DNA of 64,000 bases, taken from Seohaeicola zhoushanensis (GTDB lineage Bacteria > Pseudomonadota > Alphaproteobacteria > Rhodobacterales > Rhodobacteraceae). Position 1 is the stretch's first letter. Each line of letters begins with the position of its first letter. A program made the position numbers and the translations under genes. A model generated the notes under the pieces. That model was not told where the DNA came from. It did no database searches and saw only the letters and a list, made by a program, of their open reading frames with translations. Of this stretch, positions 17,021 through 25,617 are shown one piece after another. The stretch lies in assembly GCF_014656415.1 (NCBI RefSeq), contig NZ_BNCJ01000008.1:1-64000 (forward strand). Reading direction: 5' to 3'.

Positions 17021-18343
17021 ATGGCAGGCTATTCGAGCGGCTTGAACGGCGAGGGCGGATCCGTCCTGTTCACCAACGTGCGCATTCTCGATGCGACCGG
17101 CGAACAACCCTATTCGGGCGAAGTACTGGTCCAGGGCAACCGGATCAAGCAGATCACCCGCGGCGCGGCGCGCTTTTCGCAGTCGCATACATCGTCGGGG
17201 GCCACCGTGATCGACGGCATGGGCGCGACGCTGATGCCCGGCATGATCGACGCCCACCTGCACCTGTCGTGGAACAACGCCCCCGGCATCGATCCGATCC
17301 AGATGATGGAGGTCGAAGAGCACATGCTGGTCACCATGGAAATGGCCAAGCTGGTGCTCGACGCCGGGTTCACCGCGGGCCGGGGCGCTGCGGCGGCAAA
17401 GCCGCGGCTCGACGTGGTGGCCAAGCGGTTCATCAACGAGGGCCGCTTTCCCGACCCCCGCTACCTCGCGGCCGGGCCGGAGATCACCACCGTGGGGGGG
17501 CTGGGCGACTCGGCGCCCTCGCATATCCCGCACGAGGGTCTGAACCTGGGCATCGTGGTGTCCGGCCCCGAAGAGGTGCGCCGCGTGGTCCGAACGCTCA
17601 TCAAATACGGCGTTGACGCGATCAAGCTCAACCTCTCGGGCGAAGAGATCACCGGCATGGGTGCGGAAGAAACGCCCATGTCCGAGGAAGAGGTCGCCAT
17701 GGCCGCGCAGGAGGCGCGCTGCCGCAACAAGGTCTTGGCGGCACATGCCCGCTCCTCGGGCTCGGTGCTGCAATGCATCCGGCACGGCATCCAGAACATC
17801 TACCACGCCTCCTTCGCCAACGAGGAGGCGCTGGATGCGCTCGAGGCCGCGCGCGACCGCCACATCGTGGCCCCCGGCATCGCCTGGCTGATCAACACCG
17901 CCCGTCACGCCGAGCAATGGGGGATCAAGCCGGGGTCAGAGCTGTCGATGCTCTACGAACGCGAACTGGCGATGTGCATCGACACCATGAAGAAGATGCA
18001 CCGGCGCGGCATCCGCATCTGCATCGGTGGCGATTACGGCTTTGCCTGGACGCCGCAGGGCACCAACGCCAAGGACATCGAAACCTTCGTCAACATGCTC
18101 GGCTTCTCGCCGATGGAGGCGATCCTCGCCGCGACCAAATACGGCGGGCACATCATGAACATGGAGAACGAGCTCGGCATGATCCGGGAAGGCTATCTCG
18201 CCGACCTGCTGCTGATCGACGGCGACCCGCTGGCCGACGTGCGCATCCTTCAGAACAAGGACCGCATCCTGGCGATCATGAAGGACGGCAAGTTCCACAA
18301 GGCGCCGCGCACAAATGACGCCCGCCGCCGGCTGACGGCCTGA
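17021..18343 (+). CDS. Metal-dependent amidohydrolase family protein
   Basis: A 440-residue amidohydrolase-superfamily enzyme. The first metal motif DAHLHLSW gives H79 and H81; K202 (IKLNLSG) is placed like the bridging lysine, H242 (AAHARSS) and H262 (YHASFA) like the next ligands, and D338 (IGGDYG) as the catalytic aspartate. This pattern is that of imidazolonepropionase/prolidase-like members that open cyclic amides or cleave amides. It has no signal peptide, so it acts in the cytoplasm after uptake by the ABC transporter encoded 6 bases downstream. A strong GGGAGGAG site precedes the start. It is probably the entry enzyme of the large operon ending at 29846. Confidence 0.87.
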   Translation: MAGYSSGLNGEGGSVLFTNVRILDATGEQPYSGEVLVQGNRIKQITRGAARFSQSHTSSGATVIDGMGATLMPGMIDAHLHLSWNNAPGIDPIQMMEVEEHMLVTMEMAKLVLDAGFTAGRGAAAAKPRLDVVAKRFINEGRFPDPRYLAAGPEITTVGGLGDSAPSHIPHEGLNLGIVVSGPEEVRRVVRTLIKYGVDAIKLNLSGEEITGMGAEETPMSEEEVAMAAQEARCRNKVLAAHARSSGSVLQCIRHGIQNIYHASFANEEALDALEAARDRHIVAPGIAWLINTARHAEQWGIKPGSELSMLYERELAMCIDTMKKMHRRGIRICIGGDYGFAWTPQGTNAKDIETFVNMLGFSPMEAILAATKYGGHIMNMENELGMIREGYLADLLLIDGDPLADVRILQNKDRILAIMKDGKFHKAPRTNDARRRLTA

Positions 18344-18349
18344 TCCGCG

Positions 18350-19402
18350 ATGGCCGACGCGTCCCGCAGCACCCCGAAACCGCTGTCGCAGGGGCAGGGC
18401 ATGACCCGCCGGCAGGGGGTGGGGCTGGGCCTGCTGGTGCTGGCGGCGATCTTCGTCTGGATGGTCTTCGCACAATGGCCCGACTGGCTGAACGCCATCC
18501 TGATCTCGAAGAAGGCGTTCCTCTCGGCCATCCTGAACGGCCTGACCCTCGCCGGGCTCTACTTCCTTGTCGCCAGCGGCTTCACCCTGGTCTTCGGGCT
18601 GATGCGCAACGTCAATCTTGCCCATGGCTCGCTCTATCTGCTCGGCGCCTACATCGGCTACGAATTCGCCGAATGGACCGGATACTGGCTGCTGGGGGTG
18701 GCGGCGGGCTTCCTCATCCTGGCAGTTGTCGGCCTTGTCATGCAGGTCCTGGTGTTCCGCCGGCTCGAAGGCGACGACCTGCGCCAGACACTCGTCACCA
18801 TCGGCATCTCGGTGGTCGCGGCCGACCTGATGCTGGCCTATTGGGGCGGGACCACCTACCAGATCCTGACGCCCGAGTGGCTGAGCGGCGCGGTCCAGCT
18901 TCCGATCGTTACGGCGGTGCGCTCGAACGGCACCGAGGTCCTGCTGGTCTACCCCTTCTACCGCATCGTTGTGCTGGTCTCGGCCATCGTCATCGGAGTC
19001 GGCCTGTGGGCGCTGGTCAACCGCACCCGGATCGGCGCAATGATCCGCGCGGGCGTCGATGACCGCGACATGCTCGCAGCCTCCGGGGTCAACGTGCATG
19101 TCGTCTTCGCCGTGGTCTTCGCGCTCGGGGCCGGGCTTGCCGGGCTTGCCGGCGTGGTCGGCGGTTCGGCGCTCTCGGTCGCACCGGGCGAGGACGTGCG
19201 CTATCTGCTGGCCTCGCTCGTCGTGGTGATCGTCGGGGGCATGGGGTCGATAGTGGGCGCGGCGATCGGCGCGCTGATCATCGGCCTCGCCGAGCAGATC
19301 GGGCTGGTCTACTTCCCGACCTATGGCGTGGTGCTGACCTTCGTCATCATGGTCGTCACGCTGGCGATCCGCCCTCAGGGCATCATGGGAGGGACGCGGT
19401 GA
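18350..19402 (+). CDS. Branched-chain-type ABC transporter permease, LivH-like
   Basis: A 350-residue permease with a hydrophilic N-terminal extension (about 25 residues), then eight or more membrane helices. The LivH signatures LNGLTLAGLYFLVASGFTLVFGL, MRNVNLAHGSLYLLGAYIGY and VVVIVGGMGSIVGAAIGALI are visible. It forms the inner-membrane channel with the LivM-like protein encoded next, overlapping it by ATGA. The family imports branched-chain amino acids, but also amides, urea and aromatic acids; context suggests the amidohydrolase substrate. Confidence 0.9.
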   Translation: MADASRSTPKPLSQGQGMTRRQGVGLGLLVLAAIFVWMVFAQWPDWLNAILISKKAFLSAILNGLTLAGLYFLVASGFTLVFGLMRNVNLAHGSLYLLGAYIGYEFAEWTGYWLLGVAAGFLILAVVGLVMQVLVFRRLEGDDLRQTLVTIGISVVAADLMLAYWGGTTYQILTPEWLSGAVQLPIVTAVRSNGTEVLLVYPFYRIVVLVSAIVIGVGLWALVNRTRIGAMIRAGVDDRDMLAASGVNVHVVFAVVFALGAGLAGLAGVVGGSALSVAPGEDVRYLLASLVVVIVGGMGSIVGAAIGALIIGLAEQIGLVYFPTYGVVLTFVIMVVTLAIRPQGIMGGTR

Positions 19403-20472
19403 GCGATCTGCCCCTCTCCCCGGCGCAGAAGCCCGCGGGTGCGCGCAGCTGGATCGAGACGCTTGGCCTCGCGCATATCCTGCTGGGCCTGTTCCTGCTG
19501 ATCTACCCGGCGATGGCCAGCGACTTCTTCCTGACCCAGATCGGGGGCTATTCGCTGGTCCTGGGCATGATCTCGCTTTCGCTGATGCTGCTGGCCGGCT
19601 ACGGCGGGATGGTCTCGCTGGCACAGATCACCGTCGCCGGGGCGGCGGGATATGTGGTGGCGATCTTCGGCGTCAACAATTCCGGCGTGCACGGCTTTGG
19701 CTGGCCATGGTGGGTCTTCGTGCCGCTCGCCATCGCCATCGCCTCGCTGGTCTCGGCCCTGATCGGCTGGATCGCGGTGCGCACCGAAGGCATCTACACC
19801 ATCATGATCACCCTGGCCGTGGCCACGGCCTGCTTTTACTTCACCCAGCAGAACTATGCCCTGTTCAACGGCTTCCCCGGCTACAACGGCCTGCGCGCGC
19901 CCGAGGTCTTCGGGGTCTACTGGCGCGATCCCGTGCCGTTCTACTACCTATGCCTGGCCATGGCGACGCTGGCCTATGCGGCGGTGCTCTACGGGGCGCG
20001 CTCGACCTTCGGGCTGACGCTGCAGGCAATCCGCGACAACCCGCGGCGGATGCGCGCGATCGGCTTCAACGTGACGGCGCACAAGGTCTTCGCCTGGTGG
20101 CTGGCCGGGTTGATCGCAGGCGCCGCCGGGGTGCTGCTGGTCTGGTTCAACGGCCGGATCTCGCCCGGCACCATCGCGGTCGGGCCGGCGATCAACATCC
20201 TGGTCATCGCCATCATCGGTGGGCTGCGCCATCCGATAGGACCATTCCTGGGGGCGGTTGTCGTCACCCTCATGCAGACATTCGCAATCGACATAATCGG
20301 GGCCGAACGGTTCAACACGCTGATTGGTTTGGTGTTTCTATTGATCGTTTTCATATCCCCGGACGGCATTCTCGGCCTGTGGGAGCGGTTCAGGCCGCAG
20401 GCAGGGCGCGAGGATTGGCGGACGTTCCGAACCGCCACGAAACAAGTTGGAAACAAAGGGAGGAAGACATGA
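19399..20472 (+). CDS. Branched-chain-type ABC transporter permease, LivM-like
   Basis: A 357-residue permease with about ten membrane segments. The LivM-type segments GYGGMVSLAQITVAGAAGYVV, AVRTEGIYTIMITLA and the cytoplasmic EAA-like loop QAIRDNPRRMRAIGFNV are clear. It dimerises with the LivH-like subunit. It starts inside the end of that gene and its own stop overlaps the binding-protein ATG (ATGA), so the three are translationally coupled. Confidence 0.9.
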   Translation: MSDLPLSPAQKPAGARSWIETLGLAHILLGLFLLIYPAMASDFFLTQIGGYSLVLGMISLSLMLLAGYGGMVSLAQITVAGAAGYVVAIFGVNNSGVHGFGWPWWVFVPLAIAIASLVSALIGWIAVRTEGIYTIMITLAVATACFYFTQQNYALFNGFPGYNGLRAPEVFGVYWRDPVPFYYLCLAMATLAYAAVLYGARSTFGLTLQAIRDNPRRMRAIGFNVTAHKVFAWWLAGLIAGAAGVLLVWFNGRISPGTIAVGPAINILVIAIIGGLRHPIGPFLGAVVVTLMQTFAIDIIGAERFNTLIGLVFLLIVFISPDGILGLWERFRPQAGREDWRTFRTATKQVGNKGRKT

Positions 20473-21716
20473 CCATGAAGAGAAGGACGTTGCTGGCGCT
20501 GACTCTGGCGACCGGCCTCACCGCGCCCGGCATTGCGCTGGCGCAGGCGGACACCATCAAGATCGGCCTGCTTGCAACCTTCGAAGGCGCGTTCACCGTG
20601 CTGGGCGAGGACAGCGAGCGCGGCGCGATGACCGCGGTCGACGAATTTGGCGGCATGGTGGCCGGCAAGAAGATCGAGATCGTCAAGGGCTCGTCCGACG
20701 CCTCGCCCGACAGCGCCGTGCGTGCCGCGCGCAAGCTGGTCGAGCAGGACGGCGTGAAGATCCTCGTCGGCCCGCTGTCCGGCGACGAGGGCATCGCGGT
20801 CAAGGACTATGCCAAGACTCATCCCGACGTGACCTTCCTGAACGGCAGCTCGGCCGCACAGGACACCACGCTGCGCGACCCGGCGGACAACTTCTTCCGC
20901 TTCTCGACTGACGGCGCCCAGTGGATGGCGGGCCTTGGCACCTACGCCTACAACGACCGCGGCTACAAGAAAGTCGCAACCGTGGCGGAAGACTATTCCT
21001 TCCCCTACACCCAGGTCTTCGGCTTCATGGCCGAGTTCTGCAAGGCCGGCGGCACGGTTCCGTCCAAGTCCTGGGTGCCGATCGGCAACAAGGACTATTC
21101 CTCGGTGATCGCCGCGATCCCGGATGACGTCGACGCGATCTATGTCGCGCTTGGCGGCGCCGACGCGGTCAACTTCCTGTCGCAGTACAACGATGCCGGC
21201 GGCCAGGCGCCGCTGATCGGCGGGTCAATCACCGTCGACCAGACGGTGCTGACCGCCAAGGGCCGGATGCGCGACGTGCTGATCGGCACCCCGGCCGCAG
21301 GCCCGACCGCCGACACCAACGACTCGCAGGCCTGGAAGGACTTCACCGCCGCCTACAAGAAGCAGGATGGCGCCTTTCCGTCGCCCTCGCTCTTCGCCCA
21401 TGCCTACTACATCAACATGAAGGCGGCGCTGCTGGCGCTCGACAAGGTGGGGGGTGACCTCTCCGACGACGGCGCCAAGCTGCGCCAGGAGCTGTCGACC
21501 ATCTCGTTCGAGACGCCGACCGGCAAGGTCTCGCTCGACTCCAACCGCAACGCCATCGCGGACATGTACCTGACCGAGGTGTCCGAGGCCGCCGACGGCA
21601 CGCTGGTCAACAAGCTCATCAAGGTCACGCCGCAGGTCAACCAGACCCTCGGCATCCCGACGGACGAGTTCCTCGCGCTGGGCGCCGTCAGCCGCGAAAA
21701 CCCGAGCTGCCCGTAA
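20469..21716 (+). CDS. ABC transporter substrate-binding protein (branched-chain amino-acid type)
   Basis: A 415-residue type I periplasmic binding protein. MTMKRRTLLALTLATGLTAP begins a signal peptide cleaved near ALAQA (about residue 26). The mature part opens with TIKIGLLATFEGAFTVLGED, typical of LivK-like proteins, and GSSAAQD lies where the ligand carboxylate or amino group is usually bound. Three cysteines occur in the protein. The start was set at the ATGA overlap with the permease, behind GGGAGGAAG. Only 27 bases separate it from the ATPase gene, and no hairpin follows it, in contrast to the other binding-protein genes in the window. Confidence 0.9.
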   Translation: MTMKRRTLLALTLATGLTAPGIALAQADTIKIGLLATFEGAFTVLGEDSERGAMTAVDEFGGMVAGKKIEIVKGSSDASPDSAVRAARKLVEQDGVKILVGPLSGDEGIAVKDYAKTHPDVTFLNGSSAAQDTTLRDPADNFFRFSTDGAQWMAGLGTYAYNDRGYKKVATVAEDYSFPYTQVFGFMAEFCKAGGTVPSKSWVPIGNKDYSSVIAAIPDDVDAIYVALGGADAVNFLSQYNDAGGQAPLIGGSITVDQTVLTAKGRMRDVLIGTPAAGPTADTNDSQAWKDFTAAYKKQDGAFPSPSLFAHAYYINMKAALLALDKVGGDLSDDGAKLRQELSTISFETPTGKVSLDSNRNAIADMYLTEVSEAADGTLVNKLIKVTPQVNQTLGIPTDEFLALGAVSRENPSCP

Positions 21717-21743
21717 ACCGGACGAGAAAGGACAGGGTCCGCC

Positions 21744-22529
21744 ATGGCAACGAATGTCGCAGCCTCGCGCCTGCAGGGAACCGGCGCCAACGCGCTGGAA
21801 CTGGATGGCGTCGGCCGGCAGTTCGGAGCCCTGACGGCCCTGTCCGGCATAAACATGAGGATCGCGCCCGGCGAACGGCGCGCGGTCCTCGGATCGAACG
21901 GCGCCGGCAAGACCACGCTGTTCAACACCATCACCGGCGATTTCCACCCGACCAGCGGGTCGATCCGCTTCTTCGGCGAGGATATCACCACGCTGGCAGT
22001 GCACGAGCGCATCCGCCGCGGGCTGCGCCGCACCTACCAGATCTCGCAGCTTTTCACCAACCTGACGGTGCGCGAGTCGATCTACCTCGCCTACCGGGGC
22101 GTGTCGCGTAACCGCTTCTCGCTGCTACGCCCGCGCGTCTCCGACAGCGCCATGGCCCAGGCGGAATCGATCAGCCACGCCGTTCACCTCGACGGTGAAC
22201 GCGACAAGACGGTCGGAACGCTGTCGCACGGCCAGCAGCGCCAGCTTGAAATCGCGCTCGCGCTGGCCGGTGCGCCGCGCTTCATCCTGTTCGACGAACC
22301 CGCGGCGGGCCTGTCGCCGACCGAACGCCGCGACCTGATCGAGATCCTGAACGCCCTGCCAAAGCACATCGGCTACATCATCATCGAACATGACCTCGAC
22401 GTCGCGCTGCGCGTGTCGGAATACGTCTCGATGATGCACAACGGGCAGCTGTTCACCGAAGGCACGCCCGAGGAGATCGAGAACGACCCCCGCGTGCAGG
22501 AAATCTACCTCGGAGGCGGGCATGGCTAA
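21744..22529 (+). CDS. ABC transporter ATP-binding protein, LivG-like
   Basis: A 261-residue ATPase. Walker A GSNGAGKTT, the Q-loop region RRTYQISQLFTNLTV, the signature LSHGQQRQLEIAL, Walker B FILFDEPAAGLSP and the H-loop region IIIEHDLDVAL are all present, so it should be active. It powers the LivH/LivM channel with the fused LivF-type protein. Its end overlaps the start of that gene by 8 bases. Confidence 0.92.
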   Translation: MATNVAASRLQGTGANALELDGVGRQFGALTALSGINMRIAPGERRAVLGSNGAGKTTLFNTITGDFHPTSGSIRFFGEDITTLAVHERIRRGLRRTYQISQLFTNLTVRESIYLAYRGVSRNRFSLLRPRVSDSAMAQAESISHAVHLDGERDKTVGTLSHGQQRQLEIALALAGAPRFILFDEPAAGLSPTERRDLIEILNALPKHIGYIIIEHDLDVALRVSEYVSMMHNGQLFTEGTPEEIENDPRVQEIYLGGGHG

Positions 22530-24747
22530 GCCGGGACAGGCCACGCCGCGCGCCGCGCTGGCGATCGACGACTTGCACGTCTACTATGGCGAGGCGCATG
22601 TCGTGCAGGGCGTCTCGCTGACCCTCGACGCCGGCGTGATGAGCGTCGTCGGCCGCAACGGGATGGGCAAGAGCACGCTCTGCAACGCGATCACCGGCCT
22701 CAAGGAGGCGCGCTCCGGGTCGATCCGCCTGCACGGGCGGGAACTCTCGCGGCTCGAACCGCACCAGATCCACAAGGCCGGCGTCGCCTATGTGCCGCAG
22801 GGCCGCCGGGTCTGGCCAAGCCTCAGCGTCGACGAGCATCTGCGCCTCGCCGCCGCCTCGGGCCATGACGCCGCCTGGACGCTCGACCGGGTCTACCAGA
22901 CCTTCCCGCGCCTCTACGAACGCCGCACCAACGGCGGTTCCCAGCTTTCGGGCGGCGAGCAGCAGATGCTTGCCATTTCGCGGGGCCTGCTGGCCAACCC
23001 GCGGCTGCTTGTCATGGACGAACCGACCGAGGGGCTTGCCCCGGTCATCGTCGATCAGGTCGCCGAGATGCTGCTGCAACTCGGTCGCGAAGGCGACATG
23101 GCGATCCTGGTGATCGAACAGAACATCGGCGTGGCGACCTCGGTTTCGGACACCGTGGCGATCATGGTCAACGGGCGGATCAACCGCATCCTCGACGCCA
23201 ACGTGCTGGCCGCCGACCGCGACCTGCAGCAGCGTCTCCTGGGGGTCGGACGCCATGCCGACGACCTGGCCGAGGCCGAGCCGCCGTCATCCGACAGCCG
23301 GACGGCGGCGGAACTGTTGGCCGAGGTCTACGTCGTCTCGCGGGGCGAGGAGGGCGGGGCGCCCTCGGCCTCGGGTGCGATCCGAACCCTGTCGCAACTG
23401 CCCAACCGCTGGCACCTCCCGGCAAGCAGCCTGCGCGCCGACACCATTGCCGAGCGCGCGCCGAAACCCGAGGCGCTGGCCAGCAAGGTCTTTGACATCC
23501 CCCTGGCCGAGCGGTTCGGCAAGACCGCCTATGTCGCCGGAACCTTCGACACCAAGGGGCCCGAGCTGCGCTTCATCGCGGATTGCCTCAAGAAACGCGG
23601 CATCGCGGTCCGCACCATCGACCTCTCGACCTCGCAGAAGCCATCGCGCGCGGATGTGACGCCGCTGCAGGTTGCCGGCTATCACCCGCAGGGCAGCTCG
23701 GCGGTGTTCGGCGAGGACCGGGGCCGTTCCGTCGCCGCCATGGCCGAGGCCTTCGGCCGCTTCATGGCGACGCAGCGCGGCATCGGCGGGCTGATCTCTG
23801 CCGGCGGCTCGGGGGGCACGTCGATCGCCACCGCCGGAATGCGCGCCCTGCCGATCGGCGTGCCCAAGGTCATGATCTCGACCGTCGCCTCCGGCGACAC
23901 CCGCGCCTATGTCGGCGTCTCCGACATCAACATGTTCCACTCGGTCACCGACGTGCAGGGGCTGAATCTGATCTCCGAACGCGTGCTGGCCAATGCCGCC
24001 CACGCGCTGGCCGGGATGCTGGCCGGCCTTCCCGGCGGCGAGGACATGGCACGAGCGCGCGCCAGCGCGCGCCCGACCGTCGGCATCACCATGTTCGGCG
24101 TCACCACGCCCTGCGTCCAGGCGCTGCAGAAATCGCTGGAACGCGATTACGACTGCCTCGTGTTCCACGCCACCGGCACCGGCGGCATGGCGATGGAGGA
24201 ACTCGCCCGCTCCGGCCTGCTGACCGGCATCCTCGACGTCACCACCACCGAGGTGGCCGACATGCTGGTCGGCGGCGTCTTCCCCTGTGACGAAACCCGC
24301 TTCGGCGCCGCGATCGACACGCGGCTGCCCTGGGTCGGTTCCTGCGGCGCGCTCGACATGGTCAACTTCGGCCCGCGCGACACGGTGCCCGAACGCTTCA
24401 ACGGCCGCCAGTTCGTGTTCCACAACCCCTCGGTCACGCTGATGCGGACCACGCCCGAGGAGAACCGCGCCATCGGCGAATGGATCGGCGCGCGGATCAA
24501 CATGATGGAAGGCCCGGTGCGCTTCCTGATCCCCGAGGGCGGGGTCTCGATCCTCGACAAACCCGGGGCGGCCTTCTTCGATCCGGCCGCCGACAAGGCG
24601 CTGTTCGACGCCATCGAAGGCACCGTGCGCCAGACCGCCCGGCGCCAGGTGCTGCGCGTAAACGCCAATATCAACGACCCGGCCTTCACGGACGCGCTGC
24701 TTGGCGCCTTCGCCGCGGTCGCAAGCCCAGCAAGGAGATCCGCCTGA
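22522..24747 (+). CDS. LivF-like ABC ATPase fused to a UPF0261 (Tm-1-like) domain
   Basis: A 741-residue fusion. Residues about 12-243 are a complete LivF-type ATPase: Walker [10 protein letters not shown] at 44-52, signature LSGGEQQML at 142-150, Walker [14 protein letters not shown] at 162-174. A poorly conserved linker (244-331) leads into a UPF0261/Tm-1-like ATP-binding domain from about 332 to the end, with [51 protein letters not shown] and [12 protein letters not shown]. In tomato Tm-1 this domain is followed by a TIM-barrel domain; here that barrel is the next gene, whose start overlaps this stop (TGATG). LivF-type proteins normally end near residue 240, so the fusion is genuine extra function tied to transport. 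The enzymatic role of bacterial UPF0261 proteins is unknown. Confidence 0.9.
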   Translation: MAKPGQATPRAALAIDDLHVYYGEAHVVQGVSLTLDAGVMSVVGRNGMGKSTLCNAITGLKEARSGSIRLHGRELSRLEPHQIHKAGVAYVPQGRRVWPSLSVDEHLRLAAASGHDAAWTLDRVYQTFPRLYERRTNGGSQLSGGEQQMLAISRGLLANPRLLVMDEPTEGLAPVIVDQVAEMLLQLGREGDMAILVIEQNIGVATSVSDTVAIMVNGRINRILDANVLAADRDLQQRLLGVGRHADDLAEAEPPSSDSRTAAELLAEVYVVSRGEEGGAPSASGAIRTLSQLPNRWHLPASSLRADTIAERAPKPEALASKVFDIPLAERFGKTAYVAGTFDTKGPELRFIADCLKKRGIAVRTIDLSTSQKPSRADVTPLQVAGYHPQGSSAVFGEDRGRSVAAMAEAFGRFMATQRGIGGLISAGGSGGTSIATAGMRALPIGVPKVMISTVASGDTRAYVGVSDINMFHSVTDVQGLNLISERVLANAAHALAGMLAGLPGGEDMARARASARPTVGITMFGVTTPCVQALQKSLERDYDCLVFHATGTGGMAMEELARSGLLTGILDVTTTEVADMLVGGVFPCDETRFGAAIDTRLPWVGSCGALDMVNFGPRDTVPERFNGRQFVFHNPSVTLMRTTPEENRAIGEWIGARINMMEGPVRFLIPEGGVSILDKPGAAFFDPAADKALFDAIEGTVRQTARRQVLRVNANINDPAFTDALLGAFAAVASPARRSA

Positions 24748-25577
24748 TGCCCAGGTTCGAACGCAGGGAACTGATGGAGAAATTCCAGCGGATGAAGCGC
24801 GAGCGCGTGCCGATTGTCGGCGGCGGCGCCGGGACCGGCCTGTCGGCCAAATGCGAGGAGGCCGGCGGCATCGACCTGATCGTGATCTACAACTCGGGCC
24901 GCTACCGGATGGCCGGGCGCGGATCGCTCTCGGGTCTGCTCGCCTATGGCAACGCCAATGACATCGTGGTCGAGATGGCGCGCGAGATCCTCCCGGTGGT
25001 GCGCAACACCCCGGTCCTCGCCGGCGTCAACGGCACCGATCCCTTCTGCATGGTCGACCCCTTCCTGCGCGGGCTCAAGGACATGGGGTTTGCCGGGATC
25101 CAGAACTTTCCCACCGTCGGCCTGATCGACGGCACCTTCCGCGCCAATCTCGAAGAGACCGGCATGTCCTACGGGCTCGAGGTCGACGTGATCCGCATGG
25201 CCCACGAGATCGACCTGCTGACCACGCCCTATGTCTTCTCGGCCGACGAGGCAGCCGCCATGGCGCGCGCCGGGGCCGACATCATCGTCTGCCATCTGGG
25301 CCTGACCACCGGCGGCTCCATCGGCGCCGAGACCGCGCTCAAGCTCCAGGACTGCCCGGCGCTGGTCGAGGCCTGGTCCGAGGCGGCGCTGAGGGTCAAC
25401 AAGGACGTCATCATCCTCGTGCATGGCGGCCCGGTTTCGTCCCCCGAGGACGCCGCTTACATGCTTCAGAACACCAGCAACTGCCACGGCTTCTACGGCG
25501 CCTCCTCGATGGAACGGCTGCCGACCGAAGTGGCGCTCACCGAACAGACACGGAAATTCAAGGCGGTCAGTTTCTGA
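24747..25577 (+). CDS. Phosphoenolpyruvate hydrolase family (TIM-barrel, Tm-1 C-terminal type) protein
   Basis: A 276-residue TIM-barrel protein of the family annotated as PEP hydrolase or TIM-barrel signal-transduction protein, homologous to the C-terminal domain of plant Tm-1. Features: [20 protein letters not shown], then [45 protein letters not shown] and [13 protein letters not shown]. The start shares one base with the stop of the UPF0261 fusion gene, so the two halves of a Tm-1-like protein are made together. No biochemical activity is firmly established for the bacterial family; a lyase or aldolase-like reaction is possible. Confidence 0.85.
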   Translation: MPRFERRELMEKFQRMKRERVPIVGGGAGTGLSAKCEEAGGIDLIVIYNSGRYRMAGRGSLSGLLAYGNANDIVVEMAREILPVVRNTPVLAGVNGTDPFCMVDPFLRGLKDMGFAGIQNFPTVGLIDGTFRANLEETGMSYGLEVDVIRMAHEIDLLTTPYVFSADEAAAMARAGADIIVCHLGLTTGGSIGAETALKLQDCPALVEAWSEAALRVNKDVIILVHGGPVSSPEDAAYMLQNTSNCHGFYGASSMERLPTEVALTEQTRKFKAVSF

Positions 25578-25617
25578 GGCTCCAAGCCCCGGACAATCGC
25601 ACGAAGGGAGGACACAG

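Noticed and set aside
19707-20468. N-terminal extension of the first liv binding protein inside the livM-like gene
   Set aside because: The signal peptide and ribosome site fix the start at 20469.
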